A DNA stretch of 64,000 nt from Synergistetes bacterium ADurb.Bin155 (GTDB lineage: Bacteria; Synergistota; Synergistia; Synergistales; Thermovirgaceae). The notes below the pieces were generated by a model. The model had not been told where the DNA came from. It saw only the letters and a program-made list of their open reading frames with translations, and did no database searches. Location of the stretch: contig MWDE01000001.1 in assembly GCA_002070395.1 (NCBI GenBank), positions 1-64,000 of the forward strand. Direction: 5' to 3'. Within the stretch, counting starts at the first letter, position 1; the number at the start of each line of letters is the position of its first letter. A program made the translations under genes and the position numbers. Below are positions 1-7,119 of this stretch, in pieces.

Positions 1-129
1 CCCCGCCGAGCGCATCAGGAAGGTGGATGCCCGGTTCCGGACCAGCAGTGAACTTATGTCCAGGGGGTCCTCCCTGAAAGGGTCGGCGGGGGAGGGGAAG
101 CCCGTGGCGGACCGGGGGTCGGTCATCAT
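1..129 (-). CDS. umuD: UmuD-like S24 peptidase, N-terminal part only (runs off the window)
   Basis: Only the first 43 residues are visible. They contain GFPSPA, then DPLDISSLLVRN and TFLMRSAG, which match the start of the UmuD fold just before the catalytic GDSM serine; the serine and lysine lie outside the window. In the UmuD family this protein self-cleaves and joins UmuC to form polymerase V. The ATG overlaps the umuC stop (ATGA) and follows a strong GGAGG about 7 bases upstream; a second ATG is the next codon. The start leaves only about 9 residues before the Gly of GFPSPA, against 24 in E. coli UmuD, and the residue before that Gly is Thr rather than Cys or Ala. It therefore looks like a gene that encodes the processed UmuD' form directly. 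The family call is good; activity cannot be judged. Confidence 0.72.
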   Translation of the reverse strand, partial: MMTDPRSATGFPSPADPFREDPLDISSLLVRNRASTFLMRSAG

Positions 130-1412
130 GGCGCCCCCTCCGGGGGGAACACGGCGGGGATCTCCTCCCAACGGGTCGTATAGCGCGGCGACACGCGCTC
201 CTGGCGCATCACCCAGGACCTCCTGCCGAGGATGCCCATCGAGGCGGTGAAGACGGTCCCCTTGCCCAGTTCCCGGTTCAGCTGGTCCATCACCCCCATG
301 AGCGCTCCTTCCCTGGGGTCTCTCATGGGGGCGAAGAGGTGCCGCTGCAGGCAGGCCGCGTCGGTCAGGTCCGTCAGTATCACCCCGGCCTTCTTGTAGG
401 CCAGGCCTCCCACGAAGATCCCTTCCAGGCACTTCATCGCCCGGCCGACGATCTCGATCGTGCCCGATGCCGGGACGTCAAACTTCTCCGTGGCCCCGGC
501 GGCGTAGCCGGGCCCCTCTCCGAAGGGGTTTGTCATCAGGAAGAGGTGCATCTTCCCGGCGGCCGAACCTTGCTTCCTGAGGGTCTCCGCCGCCGAGAAG
601 GCGAAGCTCGAGACGGCTTCCCTGAGGGAGTGAAGGTCCATGACCGGGTTGCCGAAGCTCCTGGATACCCTTATGGTCTTGCGCGGTTTCACCCTCTCGG
701 TGAAGGGGTGGCAGACCTGGCCGTTGAGCTCCCTGGAGGTCCTGGCCTCGCTGATGGAGAAACGTTTTTTGAGCCACTCCTCGTCGGCGTACTTGAGCCC
801 CCTGGCGGTGCCGATCCCGAAACGGCGCAGCTTCGGGGCGTTGCGGAGGCCGATCCCCCAGGTATCGCCTATGTCTATCCCTTCGAGGTGAGGGTCGTCC
901 TCCGCACCGCCGGGCATGGCGAAGACGCCCTCCCTGGAGGGGTCCCTCTTGGCTATCCTGTTGGCCGCCTTGGCGAGGGTCTTGGTGGCCCCCAGGCCTA
1001 TCGATACGGGTATCCCCGTCCATTGAAGGACCCTCTCGCGGAGGCGGCGGCAAAACCCCTCGGGGTCCGCGGCGGCGGCCGGCAAGGCGTCGACGCGGAG
1101 AAAGGCCTCATCGATGGAGTAGATCTCCACGTCGGGCGCCATGCTGCGGAGGGTGTCGGAGACCCTCCTGGAGAGGTCCTCGTAGAGGGGGAAGTTCGAG
1201 GAGAAGACCTCCACGCCGAAATGCCTGAACCGGCCCTCTTCTTTGAAATAGGGTGCCCCCATGGGGACGCCCAGGGCCTTCACCTCGGCGGAGCGGGCTA
1301 TGACACAGCCGTCGTTGTTGGATAGGACCGCCACGGGGCGGGATTCGAGGTCGGGTCTGAAGAGCCTCTCGCAGGAGGCGTAAAAGTTGTTGCAGTCGCA
1401 GAGAGCGAACAT
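126..1412 (-). CDS. umuC: Y-family DNA polymerase, UmuC (Pol V catalytic subunit)
   Basis: Translesion polymerase of 428 residues. It opens with the UmuC signature FALCDCNNFYASCERLF carrying the first catalytic Asp, and has YSIDEAFL with the second acidic pair near residue 100. Palm, finger and little-finger regions follow in family order, and a UmuC-type C-terminus holds QLNRELG, a plausible beta-clamp contact. The start at 1412 is chosen because GGGAG lies about 9 bases upstream and the family begins at this residue; a longer reading to 1466 adds 18 unrelated residues. It overlaps the downstream umuD-like gene by 4 bases, so the order is C then D, the reverse of E. coli umuDC. A sigma-70-like promoter lies just upstream. 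Confidence 0.93.
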   Translation of the reverse strand: MFALCDCNNFYASCERLFRPDLESRPVAVLSNNDGCVIARSAEVKALGVPMGAPYFKEEGRFRHFGVEVFSSNFPLYEDLSRRVSDTLRSMAPDVEIYSIDEAFLRVDALPAAAADPEGFCRRLRERVLQWTGIPVSIGLGATKTLAKAANRIAKRDPSREGVFAMPGGAEDDPHLEGIDIGDTWGIGLRNAPKLRRFGIGTARGLKYADEEWLKKRFSISEARTSRELNGQVCHPFTERVKPRKTIRVSRSFGNPVMDLHSLREAVSSFAFSAAETLRKQGSAAGKMHLFLMTNPFGEGPGYAAGATEKFDVPASGTIEIVGRAMKCLEGIFVGGLAYKKAGVILTDLTDAACLQRHLFAPMRDPREGALMGVMDQLNRELGKGTVFTASMGILGRRSWVMRQERVSPRYTTRWEEIPAVFPPEGAP

Positions 1413-1457
1413 GATCTGACACTCCCGGAAAGCGTGATCCCGTAAAAGATTACTATA

Positions 1458-1493
1458 AGAATACACCTTCCGGGATATATTGACAAGCCTGTC
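1458..1493 (-). promoter_or_regulatory. Putative umuC promoter with overlapping dyad
   Basis: Read on the minus strand, TTGTCA (1486-1481) and TATTCT (1463-1458) are separated by exactly 17 bases. The -35 box overlaps a small inverted repeat GACA-N4-TGTC (1482-1493). This could be an operator for an SOS-type repressor, but it does not match the E. coli or Bacillus LexA consensus, so the regulator is unknown. Confidence 0.45.
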
Positions 1494-1496
1494 GGG

Positions 1497-2009
1497 TTAC
1501 TCCGAGGGCCGTTCCTCCTGGTAGTGCCGGTTGGCCGCTTCGGTCATGGAGATCAGTTCAGGCCCCTTGTCCCCCAGGGGATCCCCGGCCAGGGCGAGGA
1601 AATAGAGCGGTCCGTCGCCGTCGGCGCTCCTGCCGAGGAAGACCGCCATCCGTTCGTCGCCGAGGACCTCGGATACGCCCGGGAAAGCGTCCCTTATGAT
1701 GGCCGACAGGGTCTCCAGGTCGACCGATCCCTTCCTGAAAGCCAGGTGGACCGCCTGCACTCTTTCCCCGCCGAGGTAATCCAGGGTGACCCTCGACAAC
1801 CCTTCCTCGCCGGAAATGTCGTACCACTCGACGGAGCCTTCGGAGCCGTCGGGGGCGCCCAGGCTTTCCATCACTTCCGCCCGGGTGGTCAGGAGCCCCG
1901 CGCCGGCCGAGTTCCACTCCCTGAGGGAGATCGCCCCGAAGGCGGCGTCGTGCGGAAGGGACAGGAGGAGGAGAACGGCCAGGTATCTCATTATGTTCAA
2001 ATTGTTCAT
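1497..2009 (-). CDS. Secreted protein of unknown function
   Basis: 170 residues. The N-terminus is a clear Sec signal peptide: a short polar start, then the hydrophobic run YLAVLLLLSLP and a likely cut after AFG-A near residue 26. There is no lipobox cysteine. The mature part is small and mixed alpha/beta, with MESLGAPDGSEGSVEWYD and LGDERMAVFLGR as the most distinctive stretches. I do not recognise the family. The start has only a weak purine run (GAAGTGA) before it; an internal Met seven codons in would shorten the signal peptide. It precedes umuC on the same strand with an 84-base gap that holds umuC's own promoter, so any functional link to umuC is doubtful. Confidence 0.7.
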   Translation of the reverse strand: MNNLNIMRYLAVLLLLSLPHDAAFGAISLREWNSAGAGLLTTRAEVMESLGAPDGSEGSVEWYDISGEEGLSRVTLDYLGGERVQAVHLAFRKGSVDLETLSAIIRDAFPGVSEVLGDERMAVFLGRSADGDGPLYFLALAGDPLGDKGPELISMTEAANRHYQEERPSE

Positions 2010-2118
2010 TCACTTCTTTCGCGATAGAGTTACAATACAGGGCGGCCGCCACATTACGGCCGGGTACTTCAAGGGTCAAGACTAGCACGTCAAGGCGGGT
2101 TCCGAAAGGTTTTAAAAA

Positions 2119-2153
2119 TTGGGGGTTCTCCCATGGCTGTTATTATGTATAAT
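2119..2153 (+). promoter_or_regulatory. Putative promoter of the mbh hydrogenase operon
   Basis: An AT-rich patch in GC-rich DNA holds an extended -10 (TGtTATTAT, 2138-2146) with TTGGGG (2119-2124) 16 bases upstream. A perfect TATAAT follows at 2148-2153, so two overlapping -10 boxes are possible. It lies about 100 bases before the first hydrogenase gene, leaving a substantial leader. Confidence 0.5.
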
Positions 2154-2175
2154 GCATAACTGTATTTACTCCGAG

Positions 2176-2236
2176 CCCGGCCGTCTTGCCGGGGGCGCGT
2201 TCATGTCCTGTATCGCTTCGGCGATCTTGAAAGATC
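2176..2236 (+). promoter_or_regulatory. Structured 5' leader of the mbh operon
   Basis: Three small hairpins can be drawn. CCCGGC/GCCGGG (2176-2181 with 2188-2193) is the first. ATCGC-TTCG-GCGAT (2212-2225) has a UUCG tetraloop, which is unusually stable. GATCT-TGAA-AGATC (2223-2236) shares bases 2223-2225 with the UUCG stem, so the last two cannot both form fully. No U-tract follows. The start codon of mbhA lies 13-22 bases downstream. Any regulatory role is inference. Confidence 0.35.
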
Positions 2237-2248
2237 TGGAATAGGGGG

Positions 2249-2752
2249 GTGAGGCGTGTGGTAATTTTTGTCCTTTCCGTTGCCGCCTACCTGTTGCTGG
2301 CTTGGAGTGGTGGAGGCATCGACCCCATCGAAGCGGGGATAGCGGTGGCCCTGGGGGGTGTCATGGCCGGCCTTGCGAGGGCCTGGAACCCGGGCAGGTC
2401 CTGGACCTTGGCCGGGTTGAACCCACTGCGCTGGGTCAAGTTCATCCTGTTCCTCGCATTTCCCTTCCTCTGGGGGATGACCAAGGCCAACGTGGACGTG
2501 GCCTACAGGGTGATAACGGGCAAGATCCGCCCCGGCATCGTCAGGATCGATTCCGGGTTGAAGGGGAGCCTGGCCCAGGCCATGCTGGCGAACTCCATCA
2601 CGCTGACGCCGGGCACGCTTACCGTCGACGTCGATGATTCCGGCGAGACGGGGGTCTACTACATCCACTGGATCAACGTGACCGATGAGGACCCGTCCGA
2701 GGAGAGCGTCTATGGCTCCTTCGGGAGATGGGCGAGGAGGGTTGCCGGATGA
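2249..2752 (+). CDS. mbhA: Membrane-bound hydrogenase subunit MbhA (MrpE-like)
   Basis: First gene of the Mrp-antiporter-like module of a group 4d [NiFe] hydrogenase. 167 residues with two N-terminal hydrophobic segments (about residues 4-20 and 28-44), then the MrpE/MnhE pattern of a membrane-adjacent cytoplasmic domain with ANSITLTPGTLTVDV, the family hallmark. The start is a GTG at 2249. A GTG three codons later (2258) sits better behind the GGGGGGTGAGG ribosome-binding tract and may be the true start. The stop overlaps mbhB by 4 bases. MrpE subunits are structural parts of the cation-translocating membrane arm. Confidence 0.92.
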   Translation: MRRVVIFVLSVAAYLLLAWSGGGIDPIEAGIAVALGGVMAGLARAWNPGRSWTLAGLNPLRWVKFILFLAFPFLWGMTKANVDVAYRVITGKIRPGIVRIDSGLKGSLAQAMLANSITLTPGTLTVDVDDSGETGVYYIHWINVTDEDPSEESVYGSFGRWARRVAG

Positions 2753-3009
2753 TCATTTCCTATTTCGCCTGGGCGGCGGCGGTGACGGGTTTTTGCGCGC
2801 TCGCCATGGTGGGCAGGCTCATCGCGGGGCCTACCGTTCCCGACAGGGTGGTGGCCCTTGACTCCATCAACACCATGGTTATAGCCCTCATGATCATACT
2901 TTCGCTAGTCTACGATTCGGTGATAATGGTCGACGTGGCCATCGTTTACGCCGCCCTCTCCTTCGTGGGGACCATGTTCATCGCCCGCCATGTCGAGGGG
3001 GGTGTCTAG
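2749..3009 (+). CDS. mbhB: Membrane-bound hydrogenase subunit MbhB (MrpF-like)
   Basis: 86 residues with three transmembrane helices. GPTVPDRVVALDSI in the first loop is the MrpF/PhaF signature, followed by MVDVAIVYAALSFVGTMFIAR. The start ATG overlaps the mbhA stop (ATGA); a longer reading from 2728 lies inside mbhA and is rejected. It is part of the Mrp-like cation-translocating module between MbhA and MbhC, and the length is normal for the family. Confidence 0.92.
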   Translation: MIISYFAWAAAVTGFCALAMVGRLIAGPTVPDRVVALDSINTMVIALMIILSLVYDSVIMVDVAIVYAALSFVGTMFIARHVEGGV

Positions 3010-3011
3010 CC

Positions 3012-3383
3012 TTGGAGAAAGCGGCCCTTATCCTCCTCACGATAGGCGTGTTGTTCAACTTCCTCGGCACGGTGGCCCTTTACCGCTTCCCCGATGTCTA
3101 CACCCGCCTTCACGGGACGACCAAGTGCACCACCTTCGGCTCGATATTCACCTCGGCGGCGGTCGTGGTCTACGCCCTCCAAATGTACCTGCGGACCGGC
3201 GAGGGGCGTTTCACGACGCTCTCGGTCCACGTGGTCCTGGCCATCCTCGCCCTTCTCATATCGAACCCCACCGGGGCCCACGCCATAGCCCGCGCTGCCC
3301 ACAGGAGCGGTGTGCTTCCCAAGTACGCCGTGGTGGACAGACTGGCCGAGGACCATCGAAAGAAAGGCGGTGTTTCGGCATGA
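3012..3383 (+). CDS. mbhC: Membrane-bound hydrogenase subunit MbhC (MrpG-like)
   Basis: 123 residues with three hydrophobic helices. LYRFPDVYTRLHGTTKCTTFG is the MrpG/MnhG hallmark (the R-x-x-D-x-x-x-R-x-H core), and NPTGAHAIARAAHRSG follows near the C-terminus. The start codon is TTG, two bases after the mbhB stop, with GGGGGG as ribosome-binding tract. Together with MbhA and MbhB it matches the MrpEFG block found in Pyrococcus-type Mbh. Confidence 0.92.
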   Translation: MEKAALILLTIGVLFNFLGTVALYRFPDVYTRLHGTTKCTTFGSIFTSAAVVVYALQMYLRTGEGRFTTLSVHVVLAILALLISNPTGAHAIARAAHRSGVLPKYAVVDRLAEDHRKKGGVSA

Positions 3384-3643
3384 ACGGTTACGCCCACATG
3401 GCGGTCCTGGCCATCATCGTCATCGCGGCCTTTTACGCCGTCTGGTTCCGGGACCTTCTTTCATCGGTCATCTCGCTGGCGGTCTTCAGCCTGCTGCTGG
3501 CCCTCGAGTACTTCATGCTCCAGGCCCCCGACGTGGCCATTGCCGAAGCGGCCATCGGGGCGGGGCTGAGCACCGCCATTTACATCATCGCCCTCAGGGC
3601 GTGCAAGGCCCTGAAGAGCCCAAGGGGGGGTGAGGGGCGATGA
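3380..3643 (+). CDS. mbhD: Membrane-bound hydrogenase subunit MbhD (DUF4040 / MrpA C-terminal part)
   Basis: 87 residues, almost all membrane-embedded (three helices). The conserved FMLQAPDVAIAEAAIGAG belongs to the DUF4040/MbhD domain, which in Mrp antiporters is the C-terminal part of MrpA. As in archaeal Mbh it is a separate gene here. Its ATG overlaps the mbhC stop. A longer reading from 2990 in this frame runs through mbhC and is not real upstream of 3380. The APDVAIAEA acidic residues are thought to lie on the proton path of complex-I-related enzymes. Confidence 0.9.
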   Translation: MNGYAHMAVLAIIVIAAFYAVWFRDLLSSVISLAVFSLLLALEYFMLQAPDVAIAEAAIGAGLSTAIYIIALRACKALKSPRGGEGR

Positions 3644-3915
3644 AAAGGCAAGTCCTTTTCGTCGTGGCAGTCCTCGTCGTCGCCGGGGTCTTCCTGGGCG
3701 CCCTGGCCAGGATACACCCCTTTGGGGACACCACAAGGGCCCCCATGGACGATTACTACCTTGAGAACGCCCAGCGGGAACGCTCCGTGAACAATGTCGT
3801 CACTTCGATAGTCTTCGATTACAGGGGTTTCGACACCCTGGGCGAGGCGGCGGTGCTTTTCACGGCGGTCTGCTCCGTGCTCGCCCTTTTCCGTGAGGGG
3901 AGTGAGAAAAGATGA
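3640..3915 (+). CDS. mbhE: Membrane-bound hydrogenase subunit MbhE
   Basis: 91 residues with an N-terminal helix (about 5-23), a periplasmic-type loop, and a second helix near the C-terminus. NNVVTSIVFDYRGFDTLGEAAVLFTAV is the signature of the MbhE domain, the extreme C-terminal piece of MrpA-type subunits. Its start overlaps mbhD by 4 bases and its end overlaps mbhF by 4. MbhD plus MbhE together replace the C-terminal portion of MrpA. Confidence 0.9.
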   Translation: MKRQVLFVVAVLVVAGVFLGALARIHPFGDTTRAPMDDYYLENAQRERSVNNVVTSIVFDYRGFDTLGEAAVLFTAVCSVLALFREGSEKR

Positions 3916-4409
3916 ACCCCCTTTCCGTCGTCGTCAGGACCATCTGTGATATTTTCGCCTGGTTCCTGGGCATCTTCGGAGCCTACGTCATCATCCACGG
4001 TCACATCTCCCCCGGCGGGGGTTTCCAGGGGGGGGCTGTGGTAGCCACCATGGCGGCCCTTCTTCTCGTCGCCTACGGCGGGAAAAAGGTTCTCTCCTTC
4101 GTGAGGCCCGGCATATACACCGGCATGGAGGCGACGGGGCTGCTGGTTTTCATAACCGCCGGATTCCTCGGCATCGGGACTACCTTCTTCTATAACTTCC
4201 TGGCGGGCCAGGGTGGGCTTTTCGGTTCGGTGGTCCCCCTGGGGCCCAACAGCGGGATCCTCAACAGCGCCGGCACCATATCACTGATGAACATGGCCGT
4301 GGGCCTGGAGGTCGTCAGCGGGCTCTCCCTGATATTGATCTACATGTTCAAGGGTATCCGCCTTTTCGAAGGCCGCGAGGGAAGGAGTGAGAGAGGCCAT
4401 GACCGGTAA
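3912..4409 (+). CDS. mbhF: Membrane-bound hydrogenase subunit MbhF (MrpB-like)
   Basis: 165 residues with four transmembrane helices. HGHISPGGGFQGGAVVA near residues 30-46 is the invariant MrpB/MnhB motif. The following helices and the charged C-terminal tail (about 20 residues, rich in Arg, Glu and Gly) fit the family, which is usually 130-150 residues plus variable tails. It overlaps mbhE by 4 bases and mbhG by 11. Confidence 0.93.
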   Translation: MNPLSVVVRTICDIFAWFLGIFGAYVIIHGHISPGGGFQGGAVVATMAALLLVAYGGKKVLSFVRPGIYTGMEATGLLVFITAGFLGIGTTFFYNFLAGQGGLFGSVVPLGPNSGILNSAGTISLMNMAVGLEVVSGLSLILIYMFKGIRLFEGREGRSERGHDR

Positions 4410-4746
4410 CGCCCCCTTCCTCGTGGTGGGAGTCATTTTCCTGCTGGGGCTGTACGCCATACTCACCGAGAGGAACCTCATCAAGATAGCCATCGGGATA
4501 TCTCTCCTGGAGGCCTCGGCCAACCTTCTCCTCATCGTCCTCGGGTACCGGACCGGCGGTTCCGTCCCGATATTCACACTGGCGGGGGATGTGGGGACCA
4601 TGGTCCTTCCCACCCCCCAGGCGTTGACCCTCACGGCCATCGTTATCGGGCTGGCTACATCGGCGCTGCTCCTTTCGCTGGTCATGCTGCTTTACCGACA
4701 TTACGGCACGCTCGACGTCCGCGAGATCAGGAGGCTGAGGGGATGA
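4399..4746 (+). CDS. mbhG: Membrane-bound hydrogenase subunit MbhG (MrpC / NuoK-like)
   Basis: 115 residues with three helices in the NuoK/MrpC fold. LTERNLIKIAIGISLLEASANLLL carries the conserved Lys-Glu pair of this family, and DVGTMVLPTPQALTLTAIVIG is the MrpC signature. The start at 4399 (MTGNAPF) is preferred over a GTG at 4387, because the family begins at this point and AAGGAG plus GAGAGG lie upstream. It overlaps mbhF by 11 bases, and its stop overlaps the mbhH start. Confidence 0.92.
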   Translation: MTGNAPFLVVGVIFLLGLYAILTERNLIKIAIGISLLEASANLLLIVLGYRTGGSVPIFTLAGDVGTMVLPTPQALTLTAIVIGLATSALLLSLVMLLYRHYGTLDVREIRRLRG

Positions 4747-6308
4747 ACTGGCAGATGCATCTTCCTGCGCTGGCCCTGGCCGTGCCCCTCCTTGGTGCCT
4801 TCCTCTCCCTGGTCGTCGGCCTCGGTGGGCGATACCTGCGCAACGCGTGGATGGTTTGCGTCTCCATCGCCACCACCGCGATCTGCATCATGCTGCTCCA
4901 GAGAGTCCTCGCGGGGGGGACGATGGTTTACGTGATGGGGGCCGAATCCTGGAACTTCACCCTTCCTTCGGGTCTCAGCTGGCCCATCAGGATCATCATC
5001 CAGGTCGACGCCTTCAGCGCCTTCATGGCGGCGACCAGTTCCATAGCCGCCCTCGCCGGTGCCTTCTTCTCCCTCCGCTTCATGGACAAGTTCACCGGTC
5101 TCGAGAAGTTCTCCGCCCTTTACTTCCTGCTGGTCACGGGGATGCTGGGCATGCAGATCACCGGTGACCTTTTCAACTTCTTCGTGTTCCTGGAGATCGC
5201 TTCGGTGGCTTCCTTCGGGCTCATCGCCTTCTGGAGGGATCGTCCCGAGGCGGTGGAAGCCTCCTTCAAGTACATGGTGGTCTCCACCGTGTCGGCCATG
5301 TTCGTGCTTATCGCCGTCGGGTTTCTCTACGGCCGGTACAACGCCGTCAACATAGCGGCCGTCGCCAGGATGCTCCACATGGGCTACGCCGAGAAGATCG
5401 CTCTGGTCTTCCTCGTCGTGTCGCTGGCCATGAAGAGCGGCGCCGTCCCCATGCACATGTGGACCCCCGACGCCTACGCCGAGGCCCCGGCGGGGGTCAC
5501 CTGCCTGCTGGTCGCCGTCAGCCAGGCGTCGCTCTACGGCCTTTTCCGGGTCTGCTTCACCCTCTACGGCGTGACCGCCGGGAGCGTCGTGATCCCCTGG
5601 ACGATAATCATCATGGGCGTCCTCTCCATGTTCATCGGGGTCACCATGGCGGTCATCCAGAAAGAGATGAAACGGCTCATGGCCTATCATTCGGTCTCCC
5701 AGATAGGCTACATCCTGTTGGCCCTGGGTGTGGGCCTCCTCTCGCTCAAGGACCCCCAGGCCATGGCCGATTACGGTTTCACCGCCATGAAGGGCGGCAT
5801 ATTCCACATCCTCAACTACACCATGTACAAGGGCCTGCTCTTCCTCAGCGCCGGCGCGGTCTTCTACTCGGCTGGCACCCGTGACCTCAACGAACTGGGT
5901 GGGCTGGCCAGGAACATGCCCCAGACGACCTTCATGTTCGTTATCGCCGCCGCCGCCATCGCGGGCCTTCCGCCCTTCAACGGGTTTGTCTCGAAACTGT
6001 TGATATACCAGACGACCTTCGCCGTCTACCCACTGCTGGCCGTGGCGGCCCTGGTCACCTCGGTGCTTACGCTGGCCTCCTTCGTCAAGGTCTTCCAGAC
6101 CGCTTTCCTCGGCCCCGCAAGGAAGACCTTTGAAAAGGTCGTGGAAGTGCCGGCGTCCATGCTTTTGGGGATGGCCGTACTCACCCTGGTCATCGTGGTG
6201 CTCACGCTCTTCCCGGGCTGGACCCTCTCGCACCTTGTCGAACCTGCCGCCAAAGCCCTGATCGACCAGTCAGGCTACATTTCCGCCGTCATGGGAGGTG
6301 GTCTGTAA
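4743..6308 (+). CDS. mbhH: Membrane-bound hydrogenase antiporter-like subunit MbhH (MrpD-like)
   Basis: 521 residues with about 14 predicted helices; a member of the NuoL/M/N, MrpA/D proton-channel family. Visible landmarks are the glutamate-bearing FFVFLEIASVASFGLIAFWR (about residues 143-162), the channel lysine segment SLAMKSGAVPMHMWTPDAY near residue 230 and the HSVSQIGYILLALGVG helix near residue 320. It is the main ion-translocating subunit. Only one such subunit is present, as in hydrogen-evolving Mbh; the related sulfur-reducing Mbs complexes carry two. The ATG overlaps the mbhG stop. Confidence 0.95.
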   Translation: MNWQMHLPALALAVPLLGAFLSLVVGLGGRYLRNAWMVCVSIATTAICIMLLQRVLAGGTMVYVMGAESWNFTLPSGLSWPIRIIIQVDAFSAFMAATSSIAALAGAFFSLRFMDKFTGLEKFSALYFLLVTGMLGMQITGDLFNFFVFLEIASVASFGLIAFWRDRPEAVEASFKYMVVSTVSAMFVLIAVGFLYGRYNAVNIAAVARMLHMGYAEKIALVFLVVSLAMKSGAVPMHMWTPDAYAEAPAGVTCLLVAVSQASLYGLFRVCFTLYGVTAGSVVIPWTIIIMGVLSMFIGVTMAVIQKEMKRLMAYHSVSQIGYILLALGVGLLSLKDPQAMADYGFTAMKGGIFHILNYTMYKGLLFLSAGAVFYSAGTRDLNELGGLARNMPQTTFMFVIAAAAIAGLPPFNGFVSKLLIYQTTFAVYPLLAVAALVTSVLTLASFVKVFQTAFLGPARKTFEKVVEVPASMLLGMAVLTLVIVVLTLFPGWTLSHLVEPAAKALIDQSGYISAVMGGGL

Positions 6309-6646
6309 TGTGGGAAAAGGTCTATTCGGGTTTCGGCTACTGGGACGTGTACCTCTGGCTCCTTTTCTTCGCTATAGCCTCGGCCGTCGTCCTGTTCATC
6401 CGGTCCAAGGGGCGCAGCGATTACAAGGAAGGCACCGAGCAGGATGAAATATTCTACGGCAGCAACATCGTGCCCGAGGACGGCGGCGACATAGCAGTCC
6501 CCGCCGCCTCGGCCTACTGGGGGTTCGTGGAGGCCCTCAAACCTTATTACAACTGGCTGATCGAACTCCACACCGGCATCGCCAGCGAATACGTCGGCTA
6601 CTTCATGCTCACCTTGGCCGTCGTAGCGGTGCTGGTCCTTCTTTAG
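6308..6646 (+). CDS. mbhI: Membrane-bound hydrogenase linker subunit MbhI
   Basis: 112 residues with one helix near the N-terminus (VYLWLLFFAIASAVVLFIR) and one at the very C-terminus (YFMLTLAVVAVLVLL), joined by a soluble acidic stretch. This is the topology and length of archaeal MbhI, which in the Pyrococcus structure clamps the Mrp-like membrane module to the hydrogenase module. It starts on the last base of the mbhH stop (TAATG) and is followed by an 11-base gap with GGGGGTGGGA before mbhJ. Confidence 0.85.
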   Translation: MWEKVYSGFGYWDVYLWLLFFAIASAVVLFIRSKGRSDYKEGTEQDEIFYGSNIVPEDGGDIAVPAASAYWGFVEALKPYYNWLIELHTGIASEYVGYFMLTLAVVAVLVLL

Positions 6647-6657
6647 GGGGTGGGACG

Positions 6658-7119
6658 ATGAATCTGGAACGCTACCTTGACATACTGACGAAGTCCATCT
6701 GGGTCTTCCACTGCAACAGCGGGTCCTGCAACGGCTGCGATATCGAGATCGTGGCGTCCATAACACCCAGGTATGACATCGAGCGCTTCGGCATGAAGCT
6801 GGTGGGTTCTCCCCGCCACGCCGACGCGCTGCTCGTGACCGGCCCCGTGACGAAGTACATGACCGGCCGGCTGCGGAGGATCTATGCCCAGATGCCCGAC
6901 CCCAAGGTGGTCATCGCCGTGGGGAACTGCGCGGGCTCGGGCGACGTCTTCTACAAGTCCTACAACCTGGACGGCCCGGTGGACAACATCATACCCGTCG
7001 ACGTCTACGTCCACGGGTGTCCCCCCAGGCCGGAGGCCATCATCGAGGGCGTCGCCAAGGCGGTGCTGAAGCTCGAAAAGCTGAAGGAGTCCCTCGCGAA
7101 GGCAGGTGCCGCGAAATGA
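6658..7119 (+). CDS. mbhJ: [NiFe] hydrogenase small subunit MbhJ (NuoB-like)
   Basis: 153 residues, soluble. It carries the proximal [4Fe-4S] cluster next to the NiFe site. The ligands visible are CNGC (Cys24 and Cys27 in SGSCNGCDIE), Cys91 in GNCAGSGD and Cys121 in HGCPPRPEA, the pattern shared by group 4 hydrogenase small subunits and NuoB. There is no signal peptide or Tat motif, so it faces the cytoplasm. It overlaps mbhK by 4 bases. Confidence 0.95.
   Translation: MNLERYLDILTKSIWVFHCNSGSCNGCDIEIVASITPRYDIERFGMKLVGSPRHADALLVTGPVTKYMTGRLRRIYAQMPDPKVVIAVGNCAGSGDVFYKSYNLDGPVDNIIPVDVYVHGCPPRPEAIIEGVAKAVLKLEKLKESLAKAGAAK

Noticed and set aside
2990..3643. A long plus-strand frame fused to mbhD
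   Set aside because: Only the last 87 residues match MbhD. The upstream part lies out of frame inside mbhC and is not protein-like.
4701..6233. A 510-residue reading frame opposite mbhH on the minus strand
   Set aside because: It is a shadow of the high-GC third positions of mbhH: His-, Gly- and Asp-rich low-complexity protein with no family features, while mbhH is clearly real.
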